Assembly (NCBI GenBank): GCA_002070275.1
Contig: MWCY01000026.1
Location: forward strand, 1 to 41,701
DNA length: 41,701 nucleotides
Source: Candidatus Hydrogenedentes bacterium ADurb.Bin170
Lineage (GTDB): Bacteria > Hydrogenedentota > Hydrogenedentia > Hydrogenedentales > CAITNO01
Direction of reading: 5' to 3'
Under the pieces are notes generated by a model, which was not told the DNA's origin, did not search any database, and was given only the letters and a program-made list of their open reading frames with translations. The position numbers and the translations under genes were made by a program. Positions 1 through 9,900 of the stretch are shown in pieces. The stretch's first letter is position 1. Each line of letters begins with the position of its first letter.

Positions 1-123
1 CTTGTGTAAAATGGTGTGGGGACATTGTGTACTCCTTCGGTTGTTTTGTTGAAAATCTTATTCTACCGAAAAGAGCCGCAATGTCTCCTTTTTTGTTTCT
101 CAATAATTGCGTTTCGAATTTGA

Positions 124-543
124 ACCCGCGCTTTTGACGGAGACAATCTCTTTTTCTACATGGAAACGGCGGATCCCATTACACCGCATAACGATCCTTA
201 TTGGATGCTTTTACTGATGGATGCTGACCGGAACGGTACTACCGGATGGCTGGGCTATGATTTCATTATTAATCTGGAGATTATGGACAGCGGACGCACT
301 ACAGTAAAAATGCGGCGAAATGACGAATGGCATACCATAGGAGATGCGCATTACGCTGTACAGGGCAACAGAATGGAGCTGTCTGTCCCCCGTAAACTGG
401 TGAATCAGTCGGAGAGCACGCCTTGCTTTGATTTTCACTGGGCAGACAATATTCAAAGCTTCGACAGCGTGGCGGAACTGGGGCTGAATGGCGACCATGC
501 ACCCAACAGGCGTTGGAACTACCGATTTCAGGTCGCGGACTGA
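124..543 (+). pseudogene. Broken gene remnant: C-terminal DOMON/CBM9-like beta-sandwich domain
   Basis: The reading frame is open from 124 to the TGA at 541-543. The first ATG is at 160, but the conserved part starts before it: in-frame codons 130-159 already read A-F-D-G-D-N-L-F-F-Y, which runs straight into METADPIT. The pattern LFFYMETADPIT, then WM(x)LL(x)DAD, GW(x)GYDF, FHWADN and a final LNGDHAP(x)(x)R(x)NYRF is what I recall from a roughly 150-residue C-terminal beta-sandwich domain (DOMON/CBM9-like) in secreted sugar-active proteins of Lentisphaerae, Planctomycetes and relatives. No start codon or ribosome site covers the conserved beginning. The same frame is interrupted by TGA at 121-123, and upstream of that stop the frame continues I-I-A-F-R-I, which could be the preceding strand. 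I read this as a fragment left by a nonsense or frameshift mutation. A sequencing error, or a parent gene cut by the left window edge, is also possible. Confidence 0.55.
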
Positions 544-656
544 CTTTCACCCAGATGGTTTTTCAGCGTGCTTTATCTGTAACGGTAAAGGCAGCATCCG
601 CTCAGCATTTTTAAATAAGCCTCTTTCAGATGCTGTTGAAAAGCCGTCTCCTTTTT

Positions 657-1514
657 TCAGTTTTGCGCTTTCTCTTTCAGGCACTCTGTAAAGCGTTTCG
701 GCTCATCGGTTGCAAACCAGCGGATTCCAAGATCAAGCAAGGCACTCAGGCTCGCACAATCAAACTCGAAGGGGAGGACTTCCAGATCAATGCCATGCGC
801 CGCTGTTCTTTGCATCGCTTCCTGCAGAAATTCAATCGGCATCAGATATTCGATTGAATCCGCCACCTCTTTGTTTCGATGCAGATGAAGCTGTACCTGA
901 TTCAGCCCTTTAAAGCCTTCATCAGCGACAGTATTAAATTTTTGCCGGATCTGGTCTACCTTGCCCCCTATCCAGAGCATGGTACGCAAGCCCGGTACCG
1001 CTTCCGCCATGGTTCGGCAGTTTTCCTCTTTATTGTGGCAGAAAATGATGCGTTCGGCAGCGTCATACTTTGCAATAAGGGCGGCAAGCTGTCGGAGATC
1101 CACATTTTTCAGATCCAGATAAATGGAAGCCGTGTCGTGCTTCATCATCTCAGCCAGCACCTCTTCGAGTGTGGGCACTTTCTCCCCCGCATATTCAGGT
1201 GAAAACCAGGAACCGGCATCCCACTGGCGAATTTCTTCAAAGGTCAGTTGTGACACCGGCACATCCTGTTTTTCAGTGGCATTGGTTGTACGCTTCAGGG
1301 TGTCATCATGCAGGCAGATGATTATTTTGTCAAGGGTAGAACAGATATCCACTTCGGGAATGGCACCCAGGCTCCAGGCATAACGATAGGCGGCGAGGGT
1401 GTTTTCCGGCACTTCACGCAGACCGCCCCGGTGCGCCTGAAAAAACACTTCATCGGGCGAAAAGGCAGAGACAGACATAGCCACGAGCATATACAATGAC
1501 AAGCACAAATTCAT
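657..1514 (-). CDS. Secreted glycerophosphodiester phosphodiesterase family protein
   Basis: This 285-residue protein has a hydrophobic N-terminus (about residues 1-18) that looks like a signal peptide, so it probably acts in the periplasm or outside. The GDPD TIM-barrel signatures are all present: H28-R29-G30, PENT at 36-39, E54 and D56 in EVDIC, and H69-D70 in LHDDTLKRTTN. These are the metal-binding and catalytic positions of the family, which splits glycerophosphodiesters to glycerol-3-phosphate and an alcohol. The substrate here is unknown; many secreted GDPD-like proteins in these bacteria act on phosphodiester- or sugar-containing polymers. The ATG at 1514 follows an AAAGGAAA ribosome site about 6 nt upstream. 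It lies downstream of the sialidase-like gene on the same strand with a 97-nt gap. Confidence 0.85.
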   Translation of the reverse strand: MNLCLSLYMLVAMSVSAFSPDEVFFQAHRGGLREVPENTLAAYRYAWSLGAIPEVDICSTLDKIIICLHDDTLKRTTNATEKQDVPVSQLTFEEIRQWDAGSWFSPEYAGEKVPTLEEVLAEMMKHDTASIYLDLKNVDLRQLAALIAKYDAAERIIFCHNKEENCRTMAEAVPGLRTMLWIGGKVDQIRQKFNTVADEGFKGLNQVQLHLHRNKEVADSIEYLMPIEFLQEAMQRTAAHGIDLEVLPFEFDCASLSALLDLGIRWFATDEPKRFTECLKEKAQN

Positions 1515-1535
1515 TCAAATTTCCTTTACTGACTG

Positions 1536-1571
1536 CTGCGGTTACAGTTTGTTTAAAAAGAGTAACTGCAG
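1536..1571. repeat. Inverted repeat between the sialidase-like and GDPD genes
   Basis: Arms CTGCGGTTAC (1536-1545) and GTAACTGCAG (1562-1571) pair over 10 positions, one of them G-U in plus-strand RNA (A-C in minus-strand RNA), around a 16-nt AT-rich loop. There is no T tract after the stem on either strand, so it is not a standard terminator. It sits 21 nt upstream of the GDPD start and could be an operator or an RNA hairpin in the leader. Confidence 0.4.
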
Positions 1572-1611
1572 GGAAGAGGCTTTTTATTTCTAGATGTCTG
1601 CTAAAGGAGCG

Positions 1612-2793
1612 TCACTTTTTCGGAAGATCGAGAAAAGTCCCTGCTATGTGGCTGACATTGTTCTGATCATGGAAATAATACACCACAAGAATTCTTCCGT
1701 CAGCCGTCATGGTTGCCCAGGGATATCCCAGATCTGTGTTTAATCCGTCCGCACGAAGAACAATTTCATCGGCTGTTGCCGCATCCGTGCATTCAGCGTT
1801 CAGGACACGGGCACGAATACCCCAGGGATCGTGCCTGTAGCCGTACACCAGAAGAACCCGGTGATCGGGCAGAGGAAGCGCAAAATGAGGATGGCCCTGC
1901 CAACCGGTATCTTCCAGAGGGAGAAAACTTTTACCGCCATCAACAGAACGGGCAAGTACGGTGTGATCGTCCATGGATTCTGTCCGCATAAAGGCAATCA
2001 GCGTTCCTTCGGGGCTTTCATACATTGATGTTTCGTTGAAGGCGACCTTCTCATCAGAAGCAATCGGGCAGGCGTAGTCCCAGTTCAGCCCCCCGTCCGG
2101 AGATATCATCAGGTGAGTTGCCGTCCGGCGGGTATCTGTGCCCGACTGACCTGCCACTGCCCAATAAATACGACCATCCTTCCCTTGAATCGGTGCCCCG
2201 CGGTTATATGCGGGAACGGGTTTGCTGAAAGCGGAAACAGCGGTATCTCCAGGGAGAGGCGGCGGCAGGATGGCATTGCTCCATTCATGCCCTCCGTCTT
2301 CAGAGCGAACAATATAACCACCCATGAATACAAAGGCGCCATGACGAAGCGAAGCACTGAAGTTCTCTTTGACTGAATCATCCACCCTTGCCCATCCGTA
2401 ACTGGTGCAAAGCAGCGTGCCATCTGTCAGTTGAAGCAGGCAGGGATCCTGAGAACCACCGAAGGGGTGAGCATAAATCAGTTCCGGTTCGCGACTCCAG
2501 GTTCTGCCGTTATCCGTGGAACGCACCAAAACCAGGTAGCTGTTGGGATCGGTGTGGCTATTGCCCTTTTCGCCGAAGACTCTGCGGTCGGGCGCCCGCC
2601 TGAAGGCACAGATCAGCTCACCGTCGGTGCGCTGCACTATAGAAGGAAAAGCGGCATAAAACTGCGGGTCGTGATAAAGAATAATGTTTTCTGCCGGAAC
2701 CGGATCCCCCGTTTCCAGACCCGGGCTGTCTGAACTTCCCGCAAAAAAGCCTGCAAGCAAGAGGAAGCATAAAGAGCAAATAACTTTATTCAT
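1612..2793 (-). CDS. Secreted sialidase-like (BNR/Asp-box) exo-hydrolase
   Basis: With the ATG at 2793 the protein is 393 residues and begins MNKVICSLCFLLLAGFFAG, a good signal peptide. A longer open frame exists upstream but adds charged residues ahead of that signal and has no ribosome site, whereas 2793 is preceded by GGAAAGGG at suitable distance. Four Asp-box motifs (S-x-D-x-G-x-T-W type) are visible: STDNGRTW, SEDGGHEW, SPDGGLNW and SVDGGKSF. With the ICAFRR segment near the N-terminus they indicate a six-bladed beta-propeller of the exo-alpha-sialidase superfamily. The family removes terminal sialic acids, but many members in environmental bacteria act on other sugars or are uncharacterised, so the substrate is open. 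It starts 95 nt after the end of the electron-transfer operon and may have its own promoter. Confidence 0.82.
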   Translation of the reverse strand: MNKVICSLCFLLLAGFFAGSSDSPGLETGDPVPAENIILYHDPQFYAAFPSIVQRTDGELICAFRRAPDRRVFGEKGNSHTDPNSYLVLVRSTDNGRTWSREPELIYAHPFGGSQDPCLLQLTDGTLLCTSYGWARVDDSVKENFSASLRHGAFVFMGGYIVRSEDGGHEWSNAILPPPLPGDTAVSAFSKPVPAYNRGAPIQGKDGRIYWAVAGQSGTDTRRTATHLMISPDGGLNWDYACPIASDEKVAFNETSMYESPEGTLIAFMRTESMDDHTVLARSVDGGKSFLPLEDTGWQGHPHFALPLPDHRVLLVYGYRHDPWGIRARVLNAECTDAATADEIVLRADGLNTDLGYPWATMTADGRILVVYYFHDQNNVSHIAGTFLDLPKK

Positions 2794-2888
2794 GAGAAAG
2801 ACCCTTTCCTGGTCGCAGAAGCGCAACAGAACAAAAACAGCGTATCTATACCTACAAAAACGCGCCGGGATGCAACAGGAGTTTTTCT

Positions 2889-4355
2889 TCAATTGTTTTT
2901 CGTCGACGGAAAGACAATATCTTCACCGCGCACATATCTGTTGATGGTCGCAGCCGCCGTTCGCGCCTGGCCCATGGCACTGATTACAGTTGCGGCACCG
3001 GATACTATATCTCCGGCAGCAAAAACGCCGGGAACAGAACTTGCCATCGTCTCTTCATCAACCAGGATTGTTCCCCAGCGGGAGACGGCAAGATCCGGCA
3101 TGCTTCGTGGAATCAGAGGATTCGGGTTGTTTCCGATTGCAATCACCACGGTATCCGCTTCGATAACAAACTCAGATCCCTCCACAGGTACAGGTCTGCG
3201 GCGTCCTGAAGCATCGGGTTCGCCGAGCTCCATCTGAATGCACTCTATCCCGGTTACCCGGTGCTGGTCATCTCCGATGATTCTTTTGGGATTGGTCAGT
3301 AATTTCATATGCACGCCTTCTTCTTCGGCGTGGTGAATCTCTTCGATTCGTGCGGGCATCTGTTCTTTTGCACGGCGATAGACGATATGCACATCCCCGC
3401 CCAGGCGCAATGCAGTTCGGGCTGCATCCATGGCAACATTACCCCCGCCGACAACTGCCACACGCTGTCGCCGGATCGGGGGCGTATCATATTTGGGGAA
3501 AAGATAGGACTTCATCAGGTTTGATCGGGTCAGATATTCATTGGCGCTGTAAACGCCCACCAGATTTTCTCCGGGAATACCAAGAAATGCGGGCAGTCCA
3601 GCACCGCTTCCGATGAAAACAGCGTGATATCCTTCTTCCGTAAGCAGCTCCTGAATGGAAGCATTTCTGCCCACTACGAAGTCCATGACAAACTCGACGC
3701 CTAGTTTGCGAAGATAATCAACTTCTGCCTTGACAATTTCTTTGGGAAGCCGGAACTCGGGAATACCATAAATAAGCACCCCGCCCGGTTCCTGAAGTGC
3801 TTCAAATACTGTAACGGCATGCCCCATGCGCACGAGATCTCCGGCTGCTGTCAGCCCCGCCGGACCGGCACCAATCACGGCTATGCGCTTCCCTGTAGCA
3901 GGCGGAAGTTCAGGTATCGCCACTGCGCCTGCGTTGCGTTCGTAATCGGCAACAAAGCGCTCGAGTCGCCCCACAGCGACCGGCTCATTTTTTATACCGA
4001 TAATACAAAGGCTTTCACACTGCTCTTCCTGAGGACACACGCGTCCGCAGATGGCGGGCAGCGCATTCTGTTCTTTCAGGTGCTGCGCAGACTCTACAAA
4101 TTTACCCTGCTGAATGAGGCGGATGAAGCCGGGGATATCCACATGCACCGGGCAGCCTTCCACACATTTGGGCTTTTTGCAGTCGAGGCAGCGGCTTGCT
4201 TCGACCATCGCCATTTCCGGTGTGTACCCGTAGGGCACTTCACGGAAATTCCGGGCACGATCTTCCGGCGCCTGCTCGGGCATGGGCTGCCGTGGAGGCC
4301 GGACTTTTTTGGGCTTCGGTGCAGCAGCATTCTCTTGTTTTTCCATTTCTGACAT
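2889..4355 (-). CDS. gltA: NADPH-dependent FAD/Fe-S oxidoreductase, GltA / NfnB (NfnL) type
   Basis: This 488-residue protein matches the small glutamate synthase subunit / NfnB family in length and motifs. Two [4Fe-4S] clusters are indicated by C56, C59, C64, C68 and by C103, C107, C113, C117. The second group lies in ICGRVCPQEEQCE, whose P-Q-E carries the glutamate that ligates a cluster in characterised NfnL proteins. FAD binds at VIGAGPAG (about 160-167), NADP(H) at VVGGGN (about 301-306), and GVFAAGD is the second FAD contact. In NfnAB this subunit holds the bifurcating FAD that links NADPH to ferredoxin and, through NfnA, to NADH. The next gene upstream is a NuoG-NfnA fusion with only 20 nt between them, so an NfnAB pairing is likely. 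An isolated role in glutamate synthesis is less likely because no large GltB subunit is nearby. The ATG follows AGGAAAG about 6 nt upstream. Confidence 0.88.
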   Translation of the reverse strand: MSEMEKQENAAAPKPKKVRPPRQPMPEQAPEDRARNFREVPYGYTPEMAMVEASRCLDCKKPKCVEGCPVHVDIPGFIRLIQQGKFVESAQHLKEQNALPAICGRVCPQEEQCESLCIIGIKNEPVAVGRLERFVADYERNAGAVAIPELPPATGKRIAVIGAGPAGLTAAGDLVRMGHAVTVFEALQEPGGVLIYGIPEFRLPKEIVKAEVDYLRKLGVEFVMDFVVGRNASIQELLTEEGYHAVFIGSGAGLPAFLGIPGENLVGVYSANEYLTRSNLMKSYLFPKYDTPPIRRQRVAVVGGGNVAMDAARTALRLGGDVHIVYRRAKEQMPARIEEIHHAEEEGVHMKLLTNPKRIIGDDQHRVTGIECIQMELGEPDASGRRRPVPVEGSEFVIEADTVVIAIGNNPNPLIPRSMPDLAVSRWGTILVDEETMASSVPGVFAAGDIVSGAATVISAMGQARTAAATINRYVRGEDIVFPSTKNN

Positions 4356-4375
4356 GGCTTGCTTTCCTATTATGT

Positions 4376-6916
4376 TCAGGATCTGCCGCAGCCGCAGCCG
4401 CCGCTGTGGGCATGGTGGGCATGAGCAACAGGTTCTGTTGTAAGGAGAGAGTTCAGTTCAGCATCCGTATAAGCATTCCGGCGGTCTTTCAGTTCATCCC
4501 AGTCTATCTGGTGCGCATCAAAGAAGGGGCCGTCAACACATGCAAATTTAGTCTCGCCCTGCACTGTGACACGGCAGGCGCCGCACATCCCTGTACCGTC
4601 CAGCATAATGGGATTGAGCGCCGCAAACATGGGCAGCCCTGTTTCTTTAGTTTCTTTGGATGCCACCATCATCATGAAGGGACAGCCGACCGTAATGGCA
4701 CGGTCAATCCGTGCACCTGACTGCATCCGGCGAAGCAGGGCATCAATGGCGTGGCCTTTAATGCCGTTGGAACCGTCAATGGTCGTAACAATTAATTCAT
4801 CTGCTACCGCCGCCAGCTCTTCCAGATAATAATGAAGATAATGGCTCCTTGCCTCCATAATGATCAGCACTTCGTTACCCGCCTCTTTCAATGCCTTGGC
4901 GTTGGCGATATGAGCACCGATTCCATAGCAGCCGCCCAGAAGAGCAACCGTGCCGAAATTCTGAATATCCAGAGGTGTGCCCAGGGGTCCGACTATATGG
5001 GCGGCACATTCGCCTGCCTGCATCAGCGCCAGTTTGCGGCTGCTTCTGCCCTTTTCCTGTACCACAAGCGTGATGGTTCCCGCCTCTGCATCCCAGTCAC
5101 AAAGTGTATAAGGAACCCGTTCTGATTTTTCATCTGCCATCACGATAACAAACTGCCCTGCCTGGGCTTTTTTCGCCACAGACGGCGCATAAAACACAAT
5201 CTCATGGTTATTGGGGGCTACTTCGCGCTTGCGAATAATCTGGAAAAGCTGCGGAGGCGCAGCAGGATCTCTGTTATCGGATGGAAGAGGCGCCGGTTTT
5301 TCTTCAAAGGAGGATCCGTCCTCCAAACTGCGCAATCCCCCTATAAGGCCGGGGAGGTAGCGTCCTCTGAACCAGTCCCTGCGCAGAGACGGATCAGCAG
5401 CGGCTGGCGGCACAGTTTTGCGGATACATTGCAGAACAGGATCCCCTGTTGCTTTCAGCGAAGCGGCAAGTTTTTCTTCAAGATCGGAAAGCACGGTTTC
5501 GTGCATTGCTCCTGCAAGATCCATCACTATTTGTCTGTCAGACCTGGCTTTTCCTGGCGGAACAGTGGCAGCAAACAAAGGCCGTGCCGTTCCTGAAGCA
5601 TCGACGGTTGTTCCGGCAACTTCCGTAAACATGGCAGCCGGAAAAACAACGGATGCCTTTTCGATGAGTGCGCCGGGATACACATCCTGCAGAATAAGGA
5701 GCTCAAGACCTTCTGCTTCTGCGGGATCAATGAAACTGCCTAAAGAAAGAACCGCTTTAACTCCGTGAGGCAGTACAACCTTGGCTTTCCCTTTTGAATC
5801 GGGGACTGCTTCCAGCGCATGGGGAGACTGCATCACCTGCTCTGTAAAGGCTTTAAGATAGAACTTATCTTCCAGAGGCAGGGCACTGTCAAAGACAAGC
5901 GCAAAGGTCTCCCCTTTCCAGGGAAGCAGTTTCTCCCCTGCTCCGGCAAGCGCTTCATCCCAGGAGACTTCGCGCAATGAGTCTTCCACACGGAGCTGAG
6001 GCACAGAAAGCCTGTCAAAGCCGTTCATAAAAGGCGCAACAGCAAAACGCCCCAGCACACAGAGGGGCTTGTCGGGGTCCACAGCCTGCGCATGAACCAC
6101 TTTTCCTTGCTGTATACCCAGAGAAAGCGCACAACCTTCATCACAAAAAAGACAGGTCGTTTCTGCGGTGCTTTCTGCTTTGCCAAACCATTTTGCATAG
6201 CGGTCGGCAAGGCTGCCTGTCGGGCATACATCCACACAGGAGCCACAGAAGCGGCAGTCCGCTTCGAGCAGTGTCCGGCCGAAGGCTTCCCCAATTCTCG
6301 AAATACTGCTTCTTCCAACAAATTCTATAATGGAAGTGCCGTGCTGATGCTTGCATACCCGGACGCATCTGCCACAGAGAATACACAGGTTCAAATCACG
6401 GTCGATAAAAGGATCAGATCGTTCTATGGGCCGGTGGTGATACAGGGGAGGAACCGGCAGTTCGGAAAAACCCAGTTCTTCGGAAAGGCTGCGGACCTCG
6501 CAGACTTCCTTATTGTTACAGGTATGGCAGCCTGTGGTGCGTCCCACTTTCTCCGCCTGCGGCCGGAATTCATCACAGAGATCCCGACGGCCGCATAACA
6601 GGCATGCGCTCGGATGTTCCAGCATCATCAGCCCGAGAATATTGCGGCGCAGCTCCTGCAATGCCGGCGTATCGGTACGAACGACCATGCCGGATGCAGC
6701 AGGCGTGGTACAGGAAGTCGGAAACCCGCGCATGCCCTCCACTTCGACCATGCAGATACGGCAGGCACCGTAAGGAGGCAGGCTCGGATGGTTGCACAAA
6801 TGCGGAATCTCAATGCCGTGCCTCAAGGCACATTTCAGGAGGGTTTCCCCTTCTTCGGCATGTACAGAATTTCCGTTAATGGTAAGTTCAATCATTGCTG
6901 GATTCCTGTCATTCAT
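4376..6916 (-). CDS. nuoG: Fusion protein: NuoG-like Fe-S subunit plus NfnA-type FAD/NAD reductase
   Basis: 846 residues in two parts. Residues 1-300 are a ferredoxin chain: [2Fe-2S] C41, C52, C55, C69; a His-Cys cluster H101, C105, C108, C114; an extra triplet C130, C133, C139; two [4Fe-4S] motifs C178-C181-C184-C188 and C221-C224-C227-C231; and a molybdopterin-oxidoreductase-type cluster C255, C258, C262, C286. Residues 310-470 are a short NuoG-like remnant with no molybdopterin site and no H-cluster. From about 556 the protein is an NfnA/SudB-type reductase: RVPYTL for FAD, GGCYGIG for NAD(H), then GTGMCGAC and FACVDGPFFD with C778, C781, C793 for a [2Fe-2S] cluster. The tail is His- and Cys-rich (HAHHAHSGGCGCG). 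The start overlaps the nuoF stop as ATGA and follows AGGGAG at 7 nt; an internal ATG at 6895 also has a ribosome site. It probably passes electrons between the NuoEF flavin and the NfnB subunit encoded next. Soluble. Confidence 0.88.
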   Translation of the reverse strand: MNDRNPAMIELTINGNSVHAEEGETLLKCALRHGIEIPHLCNHPSLPPYGACRICMVEVEGMRGFPTSCTTPAASGMVVRTDTPALQELRRNILGLMMLEHPSACLLCGRRDLCDEFRPQAEKVGRTTGCHTCNNKEVCEVRSLSEELGFSELPVPPLYHHRPIERSDPFIDRDLNLCILCGRCVRVCKHQHGTSIIEFVGRSSISRIGEAFGRTLLEADCRFCGSCVDVCPTGSLADRYAKWFGKAESTAETTCLFCDEGCALSLGIQQGKVVHAQAVDPDKPLCVLGRFAVAPFMNGFDRLSVPQLRVEDSLREVSWDEALAGAGEKLLPWKGETFALVFDSALPLEDKFYLKAFTEQVMQSPHALEAVPDSKGKAKVVLPHGVKAVLSLGSFIDPAEAEGLELLILQDVYPGALIEKASVVFPAAMFTEVAGTTVDASGTARPLFAATVPPGKARSDRQIVMDLAGAMHETVLSDLEEKLAASLKATGDPVLQCIRKTVPPAAADPSLRRDWFRGRYLPGLIGGLRSLEDGSSFEEKPAPLPSDNRDPAAPPQLFQIIRKREVAPNNHEIVFYAPSVAKKAQAGQFVIVMADEKSERVPYTLCDWDAEAGTITLVVQEKGRSSRKLALMQAGECAAHIVGPLGTPLDIQNFGTVALLGGCYGIGAHIANAKALKEAGNEVLIIMEARSHYLHYYLEELAAVADELIVTTIDGSNGIKGHAIDALLRRMQSGARIDRAITVGCPFMMMVASKETKETGLPMFAALNPIMLDGTGMCGACRVTVQGETKFACVDGPFFDAHQIDWDELKDRRNAYTDAELNSLLTTEPVAHAHHAHSGGCGCGRS

Positions 6917-9900
6917 GATACCGCTCCCTGCCGATTAAGATCGTCGCCGCAAAAGTCACAGCGCAGACAACGGGCTGCCTGCCCGGCAGCAATTTCTTCT
7001 GTAAAAGGCAGAACCAGTTCTTCAAAACTGTCTTTATCTTTTTCAATCATCTGCCTGTCAACCACCATCCTCTTCGTCAGCGTCAGATCTGCTTCCGGAT
7101 CAAAACGTATATCCAGCGTATGCCTTTTCCGCCAGAAAGCGTGTTCGCCACCGCACAGAAAACGGTCGATGGCTACGGCAGCCCGCTCGCCCTCCGCTAC
7201 GGCTGAAATGGCAAGTCCCGGACCGGTCACCACTTCACCACCTGCAAAAATCCAGGTTTCCCCGATAACAGATGCACGGGAATCCGTTTTAATAAATCCG
7301 GACGCATCCCGTTCCAGCGATGCAATTTCTCCGGACAGAGAAGGATCGGCTTCACGCCCAACAGCAAGAATAACCAGATCGGCATCGAGATCAAATTCTG
7401 ATTGCTCGACAGCCCGCGGTATCCGGCGTCCGCTGATATCGTGTTCCATCAGTTCCATGCGGACACAACGCAGTGCCGTGACATATCCAGACTTGCCAAG
7501 TACTTCCACAGGGCTGACCAGCGAATAAATTCTGATACCTTCCTGCTCGGCAATCTCGAGGTACTCATCCCGCGCTGTCATTTCACGGCGGGTGCGCCGG
7601 TAGAGGAGCGATACTTCTGCCGCACCTTCCTGCTTTGCCCGCCGTGCAGCATCAACTGCCGCATCATTTCCGCCTACAACAAGAACCCGTTTTCCTGCCG
7701 CTATCCCTTGCTTCTTTTCACTGTCGCTCAAATATGTCAGCGCTTCCACAACACCATCGAAATTTTCTCCGGGGATTTTCAGCCCGGCGCCGGAAGCAGC
7801 ACCGCAAGCCAGAAATACCGCTTCACAGCCTTCTGTCCGAAGGGATTCCAGTGAAAAATCTCTGCCCAGGCGCTGTCCTGTCCGCACTTCAACGCCGAGA
7901 CTGCAAATCATCTCTATTTCCCGGCGCAGCGTTTCTTTGGGAATCCGAAAGTCGGGAACAGCACTGAGCAGCAGACCGCCCGGCTCTTCACCTGCTTCAT
8001 AAAGCACGGGCTTGTATCCAAGGCGCGCCAGAAAATAGGCGCAGGACAAACCGGCAGGGCCGCCGCCTACGATCGCCACGCTGCGCTGCGCATTTTCAGG
8101 GTTCACCTGAACAGACGGTGCCATCGGAGCAGACTCATGGGCAAGAGCAGTACGGCTTATCCCCTGTATGGAAACGGACGCATCAGTCAGGCGGCGCTCG
8201 CATCGGTTTTCACAAGGATGGGTGCAGATACTCGCGCAAACAGATGCGAAAGGATTACGCTCCCGATGCAGCTGCAACGCTTCATCATAGCGTTGCTGGC
8301 TGGCAAGGGCAAGCATGCCGGGAATATACACGCCTGCCGGGCAGGCGCTCATGCAATTTGTCCGGGTCAGCGCCGCACAGACACCGGCGGGACAGCGTTT
8401 TTCCAGGATATGTGCTTCGTATTCTTCGCGAAAATACTGCAACGTGCAGAGAACAGGATTAGCCGCTGTCTGGCCCAGCCCGCAGAGAGAGCCCTGCTTC
8501 ACCGTCCGGGCGATACTTTCCAGTGTGGCGAGATCCTGACTGGTGGCGCGCCCTTCGGCAATGCTTGTAACAATGGCAAGCATTGCCCGGGTACCTACCC
8601 GGCAGGGCGGACATTTTCCGCAGGACTCGTTTTGAGTGAAGGTAAGAAAATAGCGGACGAGATCAACTATACATGTCTGTTCGTCGAGAACAATCATGCC
8701 GCCGGAGCCCATGATGCTCCCTGCTTCCGCCAGCGCCTCATACTCGACAGGAAGATCAAATTTTTCGGCAGGGAGACATCCGCCGGAGGGTCCGCCCGTC
8801 TGCACGGCTTTAATGGCACGCCCCATAGGCGCACCGCCGCCCACATCATAAATGATGTCTTTCAGCGTCATGCCCAGCGGAACTTCAATCAGACCGGGAT
8901 GCCGTATGCTGCCTGCCATGGAAAACGAACGGGTTCCTTTGTTGTTTTCCGTACCGCATTCGGTATACCAATCCGCACCGTTGCGCAGGATCAGAGGCAG
9001 GTTGCCCAGCGTTTCCACGTTCTGTATGTTCGTGGGATATCCCCAGAGACCGCTTGCCGCTGGAAAGGGCGGCCTGGGCCGGGGCATGCCTCTCCGGCTT
9101 TCTATGGCGGCGATGAGCGCCGTTTCTTCACCGCACACATAAGCCCCCGCTCCTCGTTTCACAATAATATCAAAAGAAAAATCGCTGCCCCCGACAGCCT
9201 CGCCCAGAAGCCCGTGTGCACGCATCTGATCGATGGCTGTATTCAGGCGATTGAATACCGTCGCATATTCCACACCGCAATACACATAGCCTGCCGTGGC
9301 ATTCATGGCATATCCGGCAATCAGCATACCTTCCAGTACGGCATGAGGATCGCCTTCAATAAGGCTTCGGTTCATGAAAGAGCCAGGATCGCCTTCCGAG
9401 CAGTTGCAGATGAGAAAGCGTTTTTCTCCCGGAGAATTTTTGCAGAACTCCCATTTTTTAAAGGTGGGGAAACCTGCGCCGCCTCTGCCCCTCAGACCGG
9501 AACGCCGGACTTCATCCAGCGTTTTTTCTCTGCCAATTTCCAGCGCATGCAGAAATCCCCGGTAACCGCCCCGGGCAAGATAATGATTAAAATTCTCCGG
9601 ATCGATTATACCGCAGTTGCTGAAAATACGGCGTACCTGCCGTGCCATGACCGGGTGCTCAGACAAGGGAGCGATACCGTCAACTTCGGCGTCGTCAAGA
9701 GTACCCAAAGCCCATTGTCTGCAAACATCGTCTCCTTTGAGGAAGCGGGCGACCAGCCCCTCCATTTCCGCAATGCCAATATTTCCGTAGCAGATACGGG
9801 GCATCCCCGGCTTCTGGACAATAACCAGCGGCTCCAGATAGCAGGGGCCCAGACATCCCACTTCAATGATCTGAGCGGTCAGTTGTCCAACAGTGACAGC

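Noticed and set aside
592-635. CAGCATC / GATGCTG inverted repeat between convergent units
   Set aside because: 7-bp arms with a 30-nt loop and no adjacent T tract; too weak to call a terminator.
2794-2892. Longer N-terminus for the sialidase-like protein
   Set aside because: The extra 33 residues are basic, precede a perfect signal peptide and lack a ribosome site.
4376-6916. FeFe-hydrogenase or formate dehydrogenase catalytic subunit
   Set aside because: The protein has the Fe-S chain but no H-cluster cysteine motifs and no molybdopterin-binding catalytic domain; its second half is an NfnA-type reductase.
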